Source: Telmatospirillum sp.
GTDB lineage: Bacteria; Pseudomonadota; Alphaproteobacteria; CACIAM-22H2
NCBI GenBank assembly: GCA_020248985.1
Contig: JADCGL010000012.1
Span: 1-64,000 of the forward strand
DNA length: 64,000 nt
Reading direction: 5' to 3'
A model generated the notes under the pieces. That model had not been told where the DNA came from and did no database searches. It worked only from the letters and a program-made list of their open reading frames with translations. This document shows positions 41,848 through 51,755 of this stretch, piece after piece; the stretch's first letter is position 1; each line of letters opens with the position of its first letter. The position numbers and the translations under genes were made by a program.

Positions 41848-42453
41848 TCACTTTGCCGAAGCCCGGTCCAGCGCCAGATTCAGCACAAGCACGTTGACGC
41901 GCGGCTCCCCGAGCAAGCCGAGGAGCCGACCTTCAGTATTCTCGGCCACGATTTGCCGAACGCGAGTCTCGGGCAAATTGCGCGCCTTGGCAACCCGTGC
42001 GGCCTGGAAGAAAGCGGCCTCCGGGGTGATGTGCGGATCAAGGCCGCTCCCCGACGTCGTGACGAGATCGATCGGCGGCACGGCGGCCGGATTTTCGCCC
42101 TTGAGCTTCTCGACGTCTTCCTTGACGCGGTCGATCAGCGCCTGATTGGTCGGCCCGAGATTGGAGCCGGCCGATGCGGCGGCGTTGTAGGGGGCGGACA
42201 CGCTCTTCGTCGGGTCGGCCGGATCGGCCGTCATCGTCGCCGAAGGACGCCCGTGGAAATAGCCGTCCCCGACGAATTCCTGCCCGATCAGCAGCGAGCC
42301 CACGATTTTGCCGTCGCGCTCGACAAGGCTGCCTTGCGCTTGGTGCGGGAAAGCGGCGGTCGCGAGGCCCGTCATGGCCAGCGGATAGACAAGGCCGGTC
42401 AGAAAAATGAGAGCCATCGCAAGCACGAGAGCAGGACGAAGTTCTTTGAGCAT
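41848..42453 (-). CDS. kdpC: K+-transporting ATPase subunit C
   Basis: 201 residues with one N-terminal transmembrane helix (about 9-30) and a periplasmic domain with IGQEFVGDGYFHGRPSAT and the C-terminal GLLGEPRVNVLVLNLALD, both diagnostic of KdpC. It assists ATP-dependent K+ binding by KdpA and KdpB. ATG 42453 follows GGAGACCC. It is 11 bp downstream of kdpB in the kdp operon. Confidence 0.95.
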   Translation of the reverse strand: MLKELRPALVLAMALIFLTGLVYPLAMTGLATAAFPHQAQGSLVERDGKIVGSLLIGQEFVGDGYFHGRPSATMTADPADPTKSVSAPYNAAASAGSNLGPTNQALIDRVKEDVEKLKGENPAAVPPIDLVTTSGSGLDPHITPEAAFFQAARVAKARNLPETRVRQIVAENTEGRLLGLLGEPRVNVLVLNLALDRASAK

Positions 42454-42464
42454 GGTGGGTCTCC

Positions 42465-44561
42465 TCAAGCCAGGTGCAGAGCTGCGACGAGCACGTCGAT
42501 CGCCTTGATACCGGCAAACGGGATCAGGATGCCGCCAAGGCCATAGATCAGCAGATTGCGCTGCAGAAGCGGTCCGGCGCCGATCGGCCGGTAGCGCACG
42601 CCCTTCAGCGCCAGCGGGATAAGCGCCACGATGATCAGCGCATTGAAGATAATCGCCGACAGAATGGCGCTCTGGGGGCTCGCAAGGTTCATCACGTTGA
42701 GCGCGCCGAGCTGCGGATAGAATGCGAGGAACATCGCCGGGATGATCGCGAAATACTTCGCGACGTCGTTGGCGATCGAGAACGTCGTCAACGCCCCGCG
42801 CGTCATCAAGAGCTGCTTGCCGATCTCGACGATCTCGATGAGCTTTGTCGGATTCGAATCGAGATCGACCATGTTGCCCGCTTCGCGCGCGGCTTGGGTG
42901 CCGGTGTTCATCGCAACGCCGACATCGGCCTGGGCAAGGGCGGGTGCGTCGTTGGTGCCGTCGCCGCACATCGCGACGAGCTTGCCCTTGGCCTGTTCGT
43001 CGCGGATGAGGCGCAGCTTGTCCTCGGGCGTCGCCTGGGCGAGGAAATCGTCCACGCCCGCTTCCGCGGCGATCGCGGCGGCCGTCATCGGATTGTCGCC
43101 CGTGATCATGACCGTGCGAATGCCCATGCGGCGCAGTTCGGCAAAGCGGTCGCGGATGCCGCCTTTGACGATGTCCTTGAGATAGATAACGCCGAGGATT
43201 CGGCCGTCTTTGGCGACCGCCAAAGGCGTCCCGCCGGACTTGGCCACGGCATCGGCGATCGCCGCCAGTTCCTGCACGATGTCGTGCGGTGCCGGGGCTT
43301 TGGCGTCGCGCGCGGCCGCAAGTGCGAGATAGGCCAGCAGCGCATCGACGGCACCCTTGCGGATCCAAGAGCCGCCCGCTTCGATGCCGCTCATGCGCGT
43401 CTGGGCCGTGAACGGCACGAATTGCGCGCCGATTTCGGCAAGATCGCGACCGCGAATGCCGTATTTTTCCTTCGCAAGCACGACGATCGACCGCCCCTCG
43501 GGCGTTTCGTCCGCCAGCGAGGCAAGTTGGGCGGCATCCGCGAGTTCGTCCGCCGTCACGCCACGCACCGGCTTGAACTCCGCCGCTTGGCGGTTGCCGA
43601 GCGTGATCGTGCCGGTTTTGTCGAGCAGCAGCGTATCAACGTCGCCCGCCGCTTCCACGGCCCGCCCCGAGACGGCCAGCACGTTGAATCGAACGAGCCG
43701 GTCCATGCCGGCGATCCCGATCGCCGACAGGAGCGCGCCGATCGTCGTCGGGATCAGCGTCACGAAAAGGGCCGCAAGCACGATCACCGAAACCGTGCCG
43801 CCCGCGTAGGCGACGTAAGCCGGTATCGTCGCCGTGGCGATCACGAAGATGATCGTGAGGCCGACGAGAAGGATCGTCAGCGCGATCTCGTTCGGCGTTT
43901 TCTGGCGCTCGGCCCCTTCAACGAGCTTGATCATACGGTCGATGAAGGTGCTGCCAGGTTCCGCCGTGATGCGCACGCGCAGCCAGTCCGAAACAACCTG
44001 CGTGCCACCGGTGACGGCCGAGCGGTCGCCGCCGGACTCGCGGATCACGGGTGCGGACTCGCCCGTGATGGCCGCTTCGTTGACCGAGGCAACGCCCTCG
44101 ATCACCTCGCCGTCGGACGGCACCAGATCACCCGTTTCGACGAGCACGATGTCGCCGACTTCGAGCTCGCTTGCGGGTACCTTCTCGTAGGTACCGCTCG
44201 GCGGATGGACGATGCGCTTTGCCCATGTCTCGCTGCGCAGCTTGCGCAACGTGTCCGCCTGCGCCTTGCCGCGCCCTTCGGCGACCGCCTCGGCGAAATT
44301 CGCGAACAAGACGGTGAACCAGAGCCACACGACGATCTGGACCGCAAAACCGATCTCGGGCCCGCCGGTCGCGATGTCCTTGGCGAGGATCGCAGTCGCA
44401 AGTACCGATACGACCGCAAGCACGAAGATGATGGGGTTCTTGATCAGTAGCCGCGGATCGAGCTTTGCAAAAGCAGATCCGGCTGCCGGAAGCAGGATCT
44501 TCGGATCGATCAAAGCCGAACGTGTGCGGTCGTTGCGAACAGCAATGTTTTCCATAGCCAT
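42465..44561 (-). CDS. kdpB: K+-transporting ATPase ATP-binding subunit B
   Basis: 698-residue P-type (P1A) ATPase, the energy-coupling subunit of Kdp. Phosphorylation motif [17 protein letters not shown] in [19 protein letters not shown] and hinge [16 protein letters not shown] are intact. Seven hydrophobic helices are present. The Ser in [13 protein letters not shown], phosphorylated to inhibit KdpB in E. coli, is conserved in context. It lies 19 bp after kdpA and follows GGAGTTATGG. Confidence 0.96.
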   Translation of the reverse strand: MAMENIAVRNDRTRSALIDPKILLPAAGSAFAKLDPRLLIKNPIIFVLAVVSVLATAILAKDIATGGPEIGFAVQIVVWLWFTVLFANFAEAVAEGRGKAQADTLRKLRSETWAKRIVHPPSGTYEKVPASELEVGDIVLVETGDLVPSDGEVIEGVASVNEAAITGESAPVIRESGGDRSAVTGGTQVVSDWLRVRITAEPGSTFIDRMIKLVEGAERQKTPNEIALTILLVGLTIIFVIATATIPAYVAYAGGTVSVIVLAALFVTLIPTTIGALLSAIGIAGMDRLVRFNVLAVSGRAVEAAGDVDTLLLDKTGTITLGNRQAAEFKPVRGVTADELADAAQLASLADETPEGRSIVVLAKEKYGIRGRDLAEIGAQFVPFTAQTRMSGIEAGGSWIRKGAVDALLAYLALAAARDAKAPAPHDIVQELAAIADAVAKSGGTPLAVAKDGRILGVIYLKDIVKGGIRDRFAELRRMGIRTVMITGDNPMTAAAIAAEAGVDDFLAQATPEDKLRLIRDEQAKGKLVAMCGDGTNDAPALAQADVGVAMNTGTQAAREAGNMVDLDSNPTKLIEIVEIGKQLLMTRGALTTFSIANDVAKYFAIIPAMFLAFYPQLGALNVMNLASPQSAILSAIIFNALIIVALIPLALKGVRYRPIGAGPLLQRNLLIYGLGGILIPFAGIKAIDVLVAALHLA

Positions 44562-44580
44562 AACTCCGAAACGGAACCGT

Positions 44581-46284
44581 TCAGAAAAGCGTGCCTTCGA
44601 CCATCATCAAATGTTCGACGATGGGCCCGAGGGCCAGGGCCGGAAAGAACGTCAAGCCGCCGACGATGAGGATCACGCCGACGACGAGCCCGACAAACAG
44701 GAAGCCCGTCGTCGGCAACGTCCCCGCCGACACCGGCAAAGACCGCTTGGCCGCCAGCGATCCTGCAATCGCCATGGCCGGCACGATTACCCAGAAACGC
44801 CCAATGAACATCGAGACGGCACCGGTCAGATTGTAAAAGGGCGTGTTGCCGGTGAGCCCGCCGAAGGCCGAGCCGTTGTTCGCGGTCTGCGACACGTAGG
44901 CATATAGAACTTCCGAGAAACCGTGCGGCCCCGCATTCGCTATCGAAGCAAGCGCCGGCGGATAGACGACCGCGACCGCGGTCCAGCCGAGATACAGGAG
45001 CGGCAGGATGAGGATGGCCAGCATGGCGAGCTTCACCTCGCGCGCCTCGATCTTTTTGCCGACATATTCCGGCGTACGGCCGACCATGAGACCGGCCACG
45101 AAGATCGCCAGGATCACGAACAGCAGCATCCCGTAGAGGCCCGCGCCGACGCCGCCGACGATGATCTCGCCGAGTTGCATGTTGATGAGCGGAACCATGC
45201 CGCCGAGGGCCGTAAAGGAATCGTGCATGGCATTGACCGCACCGCACGAGGCGGCTGTGGTGATGACCGCGAACAACGCCGAGGCGGCGATGCCGAAGCG
45301 GACTTCTTTGCCCTCCATGTTGCCGCCCGCAAGCCCGAGGGCCGAAAACGCGTCGTTGCCGCTTGCCTCGGCCCAGTAGGTCGTCCACACGCCGGCGACG
45401 AACAGAAGAGCCATGGCCGCGAGGATCGTCCAACCCTGGCGCTGGTCGCCGACCATGCGCCCGAACACGTTCGTGAGGGCGGCACCGATCGCGAAGATCG
45501 ACACCATCTGCAAGAAGTTCGATAGGGCCGTTGGATTTTCGAACGGATGGGCGGCGTTGGCGTTGAAGAAGCCGCCGCCGTTGGTGCCGAGCATTTTGAT
45601 GGCGATCTGCGAGGCCGCCGGGCCAACCGCGATCGTCTGCGAAGCGCCCTCAAGCGTCGTCGCTTCGACATAGGCGCCGAGCGTCTGCGGAACACCTTGG
45701 GCAACGAGAAATACCGTGAATACCACACAAAGCGGCAACAGGACGTAGAGCGTGCAGCGCGTAAGATCGACCCAGAAATTGCCGACGGTCGCGGCCGAAC
45801 TGCGCGAGAAGCCGCGAATGAGTGCCAGCGCAAGCGCAATGCCAGTCGCGGCCGACAGGAAATTCTGATGCGTCAGTCCCAGCATTTGGGACAGATACGA
45901 CATCGTGCTTTCGCCGCCGTAATTCTGCCAGTTCGTGTTGGTGAGGAAGCTTATCGCCGTGTTGAGCGACAATTCCTCCGGCATGGCCGCCATGTCGGCC
46001 GGATTGAAAGGCAGCACGTCCTGAAGGCGCAGCAGCGCATACAGAAAGACGAAGCCCACAACGTGGAACACCAGCATCGCCAGCGTATAGGCGAGCCAGC
46101 TCTGCTCGCGCGCCGGGTCGATGGCGGCCAGGCGGTAGAGAAGCCGCTCGACCGGGCCGAGCACCGGGGCGAGCAGTGTGCGCTCGCCGTTGAACACGCG
46201 CGTCATGTAGCCGCCCAGCGGCAGCACGAGTGCCGCCACGACCGCCGCAAAAAGGGCAATCTGCATCCAGCCATTGAGTGTCAT
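44581..46284 (-). CDS. kdpA: K+-transporting ATPase subunit A
   Basis: 567 residues with about ten transmembrane helices. It has the selectivity-filter-like segments of KdpA, including [23 protein letters not shown] and [10 protein letters not shown]. It is the potassium-selective pore subunit. ATG 46284 follows a strong GAGGAGCG ribosome site. It lies 10 bp after kdpF. Confidence 0.96.
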   Translation of the reverse strand: MTLNGWMQIALFAAVVAALVLPLGGYMTRVFNGERTLLAPVLGPVERLLYRLAAIDPAREQSWLAYTLAMLVFHVVGFVFLYALLRLQDVLPFNPADMAAMPEELSLNTAISFLTNTNWQNYGGESTMSYLSQMLGLTHQNFLSAATGIALALALIRGFSRSSAATVGNFWVDLTRCTLYVLLPLCVVFTVFLVAQGVPQTLGAYVEATTLEGASQTIAVGPAASQIAIKMLGTNGGGFFNANAAHPFENPTALSNFLQMVSIFAIGAALTNVFGRMVGDQRQGWTILAAMALLFVAGVWTTYWAEASGNDAFSALGLAGGNMEGKEVRFGIAASALFAVITTAASCGAVNAMHDSFTALGGMVPLINMQLGEIIVGGVGAGLYGMLLFVILAIFVAGLMVGRTPEYVGKKIEAREVKLAMLAILILPLLYLGWTAVAVVYPPALASIANAGPHGFSEVLYAYVSQTANNGSAFGGLTGNTPFYNLTGAVSMFIGRFWVIVPAMAIAGSLAAKRSLPVSAGTLPTTGFLFVGLVVGVILIVGGLTFFPALALGPIVEHLMMVEGTLF

Positions 46285-46294
46285 CCGACGCTCC

Positions 46295-46384
46295 TCAGAA
46301 TTTCTCGGGTCGCAACAGGGCGTAGACCAGATAGACAAGCAGTCCCGCCGTAACGATTGCCGCCAACGCATAATCGAACGTCAT
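46295..46384 (-). CDS. kdpF: K+-transporting ATPase small subunit F
   Basis: 29 residues, one transmembrane helix ([20 protein letters not shown]), ending in the KdpF hallmark [10 protein letters not shown] lipid-like stabiliser of the KdpABC complex. ATG 46384 follows AGGGGCG. It lies between the 27-residue peptide and kdpA. Confidence 0.9.
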   Translation of the reverse strand: MTFDYALAAIVTAGLLVYLVYALLRPEKF

Positions 46385-46394
46385 GGCATCGCCC

Positions 46395-46478
46395 CTAGAG
46401 CCGGTCGCACAGATAGCAGTAGCCGACCGTGGCGACGAAAAGTCCCAGGCCGATCGCCAGCATGGTGATGTCGAGCAT
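46395..46478 (-). CDS. 27-residue membrane peptide leading the kdp operon
   Basis: A very short frame with a full ribosome site (GGAGG, 7 bases before the ATG) encodes MLDITMLAIGLGLFVATVGY and a short CYLCDRL tail. This is one transmembrane helix with a polar, cysteine-containing end. It is 10 bp upstream of kdpF. I recall comparable unnamed peptides ending in xCDRL before kdpF in other bacteria, but have not checked. It may be a further small Kdp-associated subunit. No function is assigned. Confidence 0.6.
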   Translation of the reverse strand: MLDITMLAIGLGLFVATVGYCYLCDRL

Positions 46479-46644
46479 TGCAAGGCCTCCTTCGGATCGC
46501 GGCGCCAACGCAGCCGTGGCGCTCTGAAGAAAGCTATCGATGTCGGCATAGTGATTCGAGACGGCCCGCCGAAGGAAGTTATAGGAATTGCATAAAGGCG
46601 ACTCCTCGGAACCCGGCGCGCAATTCGATTTGGGTTGGAACGTC

Positions 46645-46673
46645 CTGCACATTGACTGTAACATAAATGTCAT
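46645..46673 (+). promoter_or_regulatory. Tandem Pho-box-like repeats before phoX
   Basis: Three 7-mers at 11-bp spacing: CTGCACA (46645-46651), CTGTAAC (46656-46662) and ATGTCAT (46667-46673), separated by AT-rich 4-mers TTGA and ATAA. The last two closely fit the PhoB box (CTGTCAT-N4-CTGTCAT) in the orientation of phoX. The box ends only 20 bp before the start codon, which is shorter than usual. Confidence 0.55.
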
Positions 46674-46693
46674 ATTTCAAATGGGAGGGGGAC

Positions 46694-48631
46694 ATGGCGA
46701 ATTCCAACGACGATCCCGAAACGCACGGCATCGAACGCCCGATGGGCCGCGTATTCGCCGACATTGCGGCCGAACGCCTATCGCGACGCGCCGTGCTTGC
46801 GGGGGCTACGGCTGCCGGCGTTGCCGCAGCGATGCCGTCCGAAGCCCAAACGCGGCGAAACGCATTGCGCTTTGCCGATGCGTCGAGCGATCTCGACGCG
46901 AACGACCATGTCTCGCCCGGCTACAAGCGCCAAGTGGTGCTGCGATGGGGCGATCCGCTTTTCGCCGACGCGCCCGACTTCGATCCCGGCAGCCAGACCG
47001 GCGCCAAACAGGAACGCCAATTCGGCTACAACAACGACTTCATGTGGTTCTTCCCCCTGCCCTACGGTTCGCGCAGTTCGACGCGCGGCCTGCTGCACGC
47101 GAACCACGAGTATTGCAACGGCAATCTTATGTTCCCAGGCATCGGCGAACGCGGCAACCAAACCAAGGCACAGTGCGAAGTCGAAATGGCGGCACACGGT
47201 CTCAGCACGGTCGAGATTGCGAAGATCGACGGGGCTTGGCGCATTGTCAAAGACAGCCGCTACAATCGCCGCCTCAGCGCGGCAGGTTCCGCGTTCAGGG
47301 TTTCAGGACCGGCCGCCGGCCATCCGCGGCTGCGCTCGAACGAGGATCGCACCGGTACGCTCGTCGTGGGCACGCTGAACAACTGCGCGGGCGGCGTCAC
47401 GCCCTGGGGAACGGTTCTGTCGGGCGAAGAGAACTTCAATGGCTATTTCGGCGGCGACGCTTCGAAAACGCCGGAAGCCGCCAACCATCGCCGCTACGGC
47501 GTGTCGCCGTGGCAGGGCGCACCCTGGGCCAATTACTTCGAACGCTTCCAGGTCGAGACGAACTGGAACGAGCCCAATCGATTCGGCTGGGTCGTCGAAT
47601 ACGATCCCTACGATCCGCAGTCGACGCCGGTCAAACGCACGGCTTTGGGGCGCTTCAAGCACGAGGGTGCCACCTGCGTGGTGTGTCCCGACGGGCGCGT
47701 CGCCGTCTATTCGGGCGACGACGAGCGGTTCGAATATGTCTACCGCTTCGTCACGCGCGGTACCTACGATCCGAAGAACCGTCGTGCCAATCGCGATCTT
47801 CTCGACGACGGCACGCTGTCGGTCGCACAGTTCCAGACCGACGGCACGCTGCGCTGGCTGCAGCTCGTGCATGGCCAAGGGCCGCTGACGGCCGCCAACG
47901 GCTTTACAAGCCAAGCCGACGTGCTGATCGAAGCGCGCCGCGCTGCCGATCTCGTCGGTGCGACGCCGATGGATCGACCTGAAGACGTCGAAACCGATCC
48001 CGTAACGGGACGCACCTACGTCGTGTGCACCTACAACGAACGTCGCGCGGCAGCCGACGCCAGCGATGCGCGCACGCGCGCGAACGGCCCCAACCCGCGC
48101 GCCGACAACCGCACAGGCCATATCGTCGAGATGATTCCGCCGGGCGGCCGCGGATCGCGCGCCGACCATGCAGCCGACGTATTCCGCTGGGACATCCTGT
48201 TGCTGGCAGGCGATCCCAATGATCCGGCCGCGCGGACGAAATACGGCCCCGGCGTGGGGCCGCATGGCTGGGTTGCGGCACCCGACAATATTGCCTTCGA
48301 TCCGAAGGGGCGCATGTGGATCGCGACCGACGGCATGCCGACCCAAGCCGTGCCTGCCCGCTCGGACGGTGTTTTTGCGACCGAGCTCGAAGGGCCCGGC
48401 CGCGCCGTGACCAAACGCCTCTACGGCGCGCCGTCGGGGGCGGAAGTTTGCGGGCCCTGCTTCACGCCCGACGGCAAGACGTTGTTCCTCGCAATCCAGC
48501 ATCCGGGCGAGGCGCGCGGCTCGAACTTCGAAAACCCGTCGACGCGGTGGCCCGACTTCCGGCCCGACATGCCGCCGCGCCCATCGGTGGTCGCAATCGA
48601 AAAAATCGACGGCGGCGAGATCGGCAGTTGA
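46694..48631 (+). CDS. phoX: PhoX-family (DUF839) alkaline phosphatase, Tat-exported
   Basis: 645 residues. A twin-arginine signal is seen in LSRRAVLAGATAAGVAAA (about 29-46). The body shows DUF839/PhoX segments: GYNNDFMWFFPL, LLHANHEYCN (a calcium/iron ligand region), NNCAGGVTPWGTVLSGEENF, RFKHEGATCV, MDRPEDVETDP, APDNIAFDPKGRMWIATDG and CFTPDGKTLFLAIQHPGE. The enzyme is a calcium- and iron-dependent periplasmic phosphomonoesterase expressed on phosphate starvation, which agrees with the Pho-box-like repeats upstream. ATG 46694 has a GGGAGGGGG ribosome site. ATG 46742 also keeps the Tat motif. It is divergent from kdp. Confidence 0.9.
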   Translation: MANSNDDPETHGIERPMGRVFADIAAERLSRRAVLAGATAAGVAAAMPSEAQTRRNALRFADASSDLDANDHVSPGYKRQVVLRWGDPLFADAPDFDPGSQTGAKQERQFGYNNDFMWFFPLPYGSRSSTRGLLHANHEYCNGNLMFPGIGERGNQTKAQCEVEMAAHGLSTVEIAKIDGAWRIVKDSRYNRRLSAAGSAFRVSGPAAGHPRLRSNEDRTGTLVVGTLNNCAGGVTPWGTVLSGEENFNGYFGGDASKTPEAANHRRYGVSPWQGAPWANYFERFQVETNWNEPNRFGWVVEYDPYDPQSTPVKRTALGRFKHEGATCVVCPDGRVAVYSGDDERFEYVYRFVTRGTYDPKNRRANRDLLDDGTLSVAQFQTDGTLRWLQLVHGQGPLTAANGFTSQADVLIEARRAADLVGATPMDRPEDVETDPVTGRTYVVCTYNERRAAADASDARTRANGPNPRADNRTGHIVEMIPPGGRGSRADHAADVFRWDILLLAGDPNDPAARTKYGPGVGPHGWVAAPDNIAFDPKGRMWIATDGMPTQAVPARSDGVFATELEGPGRAVTKRLYGAPSGAEVCGPCFTPDGKTLFLAIQHPGEARGSNFENPSTRWPDFRPDMPPRPSVVAIEKIDGGEIGS

Positions 48632-48638
48632 CGCGAGT

Positions 48639-49895
48639 CTACGTGAGCAACAGATAGATCGCCGCCGTCCACGAGAAAGTTCCGCCACCGCCGGCGACGC
48701 CGCTAAGCGGATCGAAGTTCTCGCCGAAACCTGCCTGTTCGATCGCGCTTCGCGTGGCGGCCAAAATCTGCTGCGCACGCACCGCATCGCCTGCACGCGC
48801 AAAACCGTCGGCAATCATCCAATTGACGACGGCCCATACCGGGCCACGCCAATAACGCAGCGGTTCGAAGACCGGCGATTCCGGCGGCGTCGAAGGCACC
48901 AAAACGCGCACCTGCGCACGCCAGCGGTCAAGCGTTGCCCCCATACTCGCGACCTGGGCCGCATCCGCCGCATCGGCATAAAGCGGCAGGAAGCCTGCCG
49001 AGGTCGCCACTTCGATCGGAGCATCGGCGATCAGATCGTGGGAGCCGAACAGACCCAGCTTGGGTTGCCACAACGTCGCGATGGCCTGCTTCATCTGGGC
49101 GGCACGCTGCGCGATCTCGGCCTGCTCGGCGGCCGTACCGTAGCTTACGGCAAGCCCCAGCAGATCCGCTTCCGCGCGCGCCAGAATCGCATTGATCGAA
49201 ACGTCGGCGACCTTGAAGGGCGCCGCCTTCCACATCCGCGCCGGATCCCAGCCCGCTTCGCGATAGCAATCGACCAGGTGGATGAAGCGCTGGTAGTCGA
49301 TGTCGTGCGGGCGATGCCCGGCATCGACATGGCTTGTGTCGCGCCGTTTGACGACCGTCGTGGTCTGCGTGGGCACGCGTGCAAAAGCCGTATCCCAGGC
49401 GGGGCTGTTGTCCATCCCGGTTTCCCAAGGATGCAGCACGGCCACGAGGCCCGTCTGATGGGGATCGCGCGCGCGCGACCACCAGCGATGGTTCGCGAGC
49501 AGGCGCGGATAGATCGCCGCCGCTTTCGCCTCGGCAAGGTCCTTGTCGTGCGCCTTGGCGATAAGGCGTGCTACTGCTGATGCGAGCACCGGCGGTTGCG
49601 TGATGCCGGAGGTGGGTGGCGCGTGGTGGGTACCCCATACGTCGGGGCCCGGAAAGTACTGGTCGCTCGCCGTATGGAAGACGATATGCGGCAACATGCC
49701 GTCGTCCCACTGACCCTCGAGCAGGCTTTCGACCTCGCGCCACGCGGCAGGCTCGTCGAATGTCTGCCACCCCATTGCGACGAAAGCCGAGTCCCAGTTC
49801 CACTGGAACGGATAGAGCCGGGCCGTCGGCACGGTGTAGCCGCCCTTGTCGTTGGCGCGCAGAATGGCTTGCGCCTTTTCGATGTGCACGTTCAT
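48639..49895 (-). CDS. MGH1/GH63-type glycoside hydrolase
   Basis: 418-residue (alpha/alpha)6-barrel glycosidase without a signal peptide, so cytosolic. Motifs resemble bacterial GH63 enzymes of the mannosylglycerate/glucosylglycerate hydrolase type: FQWNWDSAFVAMGW, WETGMDNSPAWD (with a candidate catalytic acid) and RYWRGPVWAVVNW. It overlaps the ABC ATPase stop as ATGA and is the last gene of the LacI-controlled ABC operon. It should therefore cleave the imported glycoside inside the cell. A trehalase-like (GH37) activity is an alternative. Confidence 0.78.
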   Translation of the reverse strand: MNVHIEKAQAILRANDKGGYTVPTARLYPFQWNWDSAFVAMGWQTFDEPAAWREVESLLEGQWDDGMLPHIVFHTASDQYFPGPDVWGTHHAPPTSGITQPPVLASAVARLIAKAHDKDLAEAKAAAIYPRLLANHRWWSRARDPHQTGLVAVLHPWETGMDNSPAWDTAFARVPTQTTTVVKRRDTSHVDAGHRPHDIDYQRFIHLVDCYREAGWDPARMWKAAPFKVADVSINAILARAEADLLGLAVSYGTAAEQAEIAQRAAQMKQAIATLWQPKLGLFGSHDLIADAPIEVATSAGFLPLYADAADAAQVASMGATLDRWRAQVRVLVPSTPPESPVFEPLRYWRGPVWAVVNWMIADGFARAGDAVRAQQILAATRSAIEQAGFGENFDPLSGVAGGGGTFSWTAAIYLLLT

Positions 49896-50944
49896 GTCGT
49901 CCCTTCGATGGCGCGGCCGTCGGCCGCATCCATCCAGCAAATGCGCCCCGCGATCGGGGCAAGATGAAGCGTTTCGCCGGCCGAAACGTCGCGTTCGCCC
50001 GCATAGACGACGCGGATCTGCTGGCGATGCGCAGTCCCGGTCAACAGCGCATGCGAACCCAGCGGTTCGACGACGCGCACCTCGAACGGAAGACCCGTGC
50101 CGGCGGTCGCCGGCAGCAGATCTTCGGCGCGCACGCCCATGACGATTTCGCCACTGTTGCGCGGGCAGGCGAGTTTCAACGCGCCGATCGCGACCGCACC
50201 GTCGGCAGCCTGGCAGCGCAGGAAATTCATCGGCGGTGCGCCGACGAAAGAGCCCACGAAAACCGTGGCGGGCGTGCGATAGACAGCCATCGGCGGGGCG
50301 AGCTGCTCGATGCGGCCGCCATGCATGACCGCAATTCGGTCGGCGAGCCCCATCGCTTCGGTCTGGTCGTGCGTCACGTACAGCGTCGTGGTACCTGCCT
50401 CGCGCAATACGGCTTTGAGCTCGGCGCGCATTTCCATGCGCAGCAGCGCGTCGAGATTGGACAAAGGCTCGTCCATCAGCAGCACGCTGGGCTCGACCGC
50501 AAGGGCGCGCGCGACGGCCACGCGCTGGCGCTGGCCGCCGGAAAGCTGGCCCGGATGGCGGCCGAGCAGATGCTCGATATGCATGAGGCCCGCTGCACGC
50601 TGGACCTGCCTTTCGACCTTGGTGCGGTCGGCCTTGGCCATGCGCAGGCCGAATGCGATGTTTTCGTACACGGTCATGTGCGGAAAGACCGCATAGTTCT
50701 GGAACACCATCGCGAGCTTGCGCTCGCGCGGCGGCAGGTCGCTCACGTCGCGCCCGCCCACGAGAATGCGGCCCGACGTGCGCGTCTCGAGGCCCGCCAC
50801 GATGCGCAGCAACGTCGTCTTGCCGCAGCCCGACGGGCCCAGCAAGGCAACGAACTCGCCGTCCTCGACATTCAGCGAGAGTTCCTTGAGCGCCGTCATG
50901 CTCCCGAAACTCTTGCGCACGTTTTCGATCGCGATGCCGGCCAT
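49892..50944 (-). CDS. Sugar ABC transporter ATP-binding protein (MalK/UgpC type)
   Basis: 350 residues. NBD with Walker A GPSGCGKTT, Q-loop FQNYAVFPHMTV, signature LSGGQRQRVAVARAL, Walker B VLLMDEPLSNLD and switch YVTHDQTEAMGLAD. The C-terminal ~110 residues form the TOBE/OB regulatory domain (VMGVRAEDL) of the CUT1 sugar importers. It energises the two permeases encoded upstream. 4-base overlap with the glycosidase gene. Confidence 0.93.
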   Translation of the reverse strand: MAGIAIENVRKSFGSMTALKELSLNVEDGEFVALLGPSGCGKTTLLRIVAGLETRTSGRILVGGRDVSDLPPRERKLAMVFQNYAVFPHMTVYENIAFGLRMAKADRTKVERQVQRAAGLMHIEHLLGRHPGQLSGGQRQRVAVARALAVEPSVLLMDEPLSNLDALLRMEMRAELKAVLREAGTTTLYVTHDQTEAMGLADRIAVMHGGRIEQLAPPMAVYRTPATVFVGSFVGAPPMNFLRCQAADGAVAIGALKLACPRNSGEIVMGVRAEDLLPATAGTGLPFEVRVVEPLGSHALLTGTAHRQQIRVVYAGERDVSAGETLHLAPIAGRICWMDAADGRAIEGTT

Positions 50945-50951
50945 GGGTTCC

Positions 50952-51755
50952 TCAGCGGTTGGCGATGCCCCACATCGCGAACAAATAGCGACGCACGGCG
51001 AAGATGAACACGACCGACGGCAGGATCAGAACGAGCCCGCCGGCGAAACGGAAATGCAGCGGCGATTCCGAGAGCACGGTCAGCAAATAGGCGGTGAGCG
51101 TGCGCTCGCGCACCGTGAGCACGGAGGCGGCGAACACTTCGTTCCACGAGATCACGAAAGCGAACAGGCCGGTTGCCGCAATGCCGGGCAAGGCCAGCGG
51201 CAGCACGATTTTGACGAAGGCCTGCAGTCGCGTGCAGCCGAAGATCCACGCCGCCTCCTCGAGCTCGCGCGGGATGCCGACGAACAGGCTCGACGTGACG
51301 AGGGCGGCAAAAGGCAGGGCCAGGGCAGTGTGGACGAGGGCGACCCCCAGCGTCGTGTCGTAGAGGCCCCAATTGATGAAGGCGACCGTCAGCGGCAGCG
51401 CCAAGATCGCGATCGGAAACGCGCGCGTAAGCAGGATGAGCAGCCGATACGCGTTTTGGCCGCGGAACGAGAAGCGTGCGAGCGCGTAACCCGCGGGCGT
51501 GCCGAGCAGCGTTGCGAACGCCATCGTCATCGCGGCGGCCGCCACGCTGTTCCACAGCGCCTTGCCCACCCCTTCGATGCGCAAGAACACCGCCAGCGCC
51601 GAGAAGGTGAATTCGGGCGGCAGCATCGATTTGGGCCACAGGAATACGCCCTGGCGCCCGCCGATCGCCCCTGCCGCAATGAGCCAAATCGGCACGAGCA
51701 CCCAGGCGCACATCGTCGCGACACCGGCCCAGAACAGCAGGCTGCGCGGGCGCAT
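50952..51755 (-). CDS. Sugar ABC transporter permease (MalG type)
   Basis: 267 residues with six predicted transmembrane helices and the cytoplasmic EAA loop ELEEAAWIFGCTRLQAFVKI followed by LPLALPG. ATG 51755 overlaps the upstream permease stop as TGATG. GTG 51758 would add one residue. Inner-membrane component of the CUT1 importer. Confidence 0.92.
   Translation of the reverse strand: MRPRSLLFWAGVATMCAWVLVPIWLIAAGAIGGRQGVFLWPKSMLPPEFTFSALAVFLRIEGVGKALWNSVAAAAMTMAFATLLGTPAGYALARFSFRGQNAYRLLILLTRAFPIAILALPLTVAFINWGLYDTTLGVALVHTALALPFAALVTSSLFVGIPRELEEAAWIFGCTRLQAFVKIVLPLALPGIAATGLFAFVISWNEVFAASVLTVRERTLTAYLLTVLSESPLHFRFAGGLVLILPSVVFIFAVRRYLFAMWGIANR

Noticed and set aside
42474..44450. 658-codon plus-strand frame opposite kdpB
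   Set aside because: Shadow of an unmistakable KdpB.
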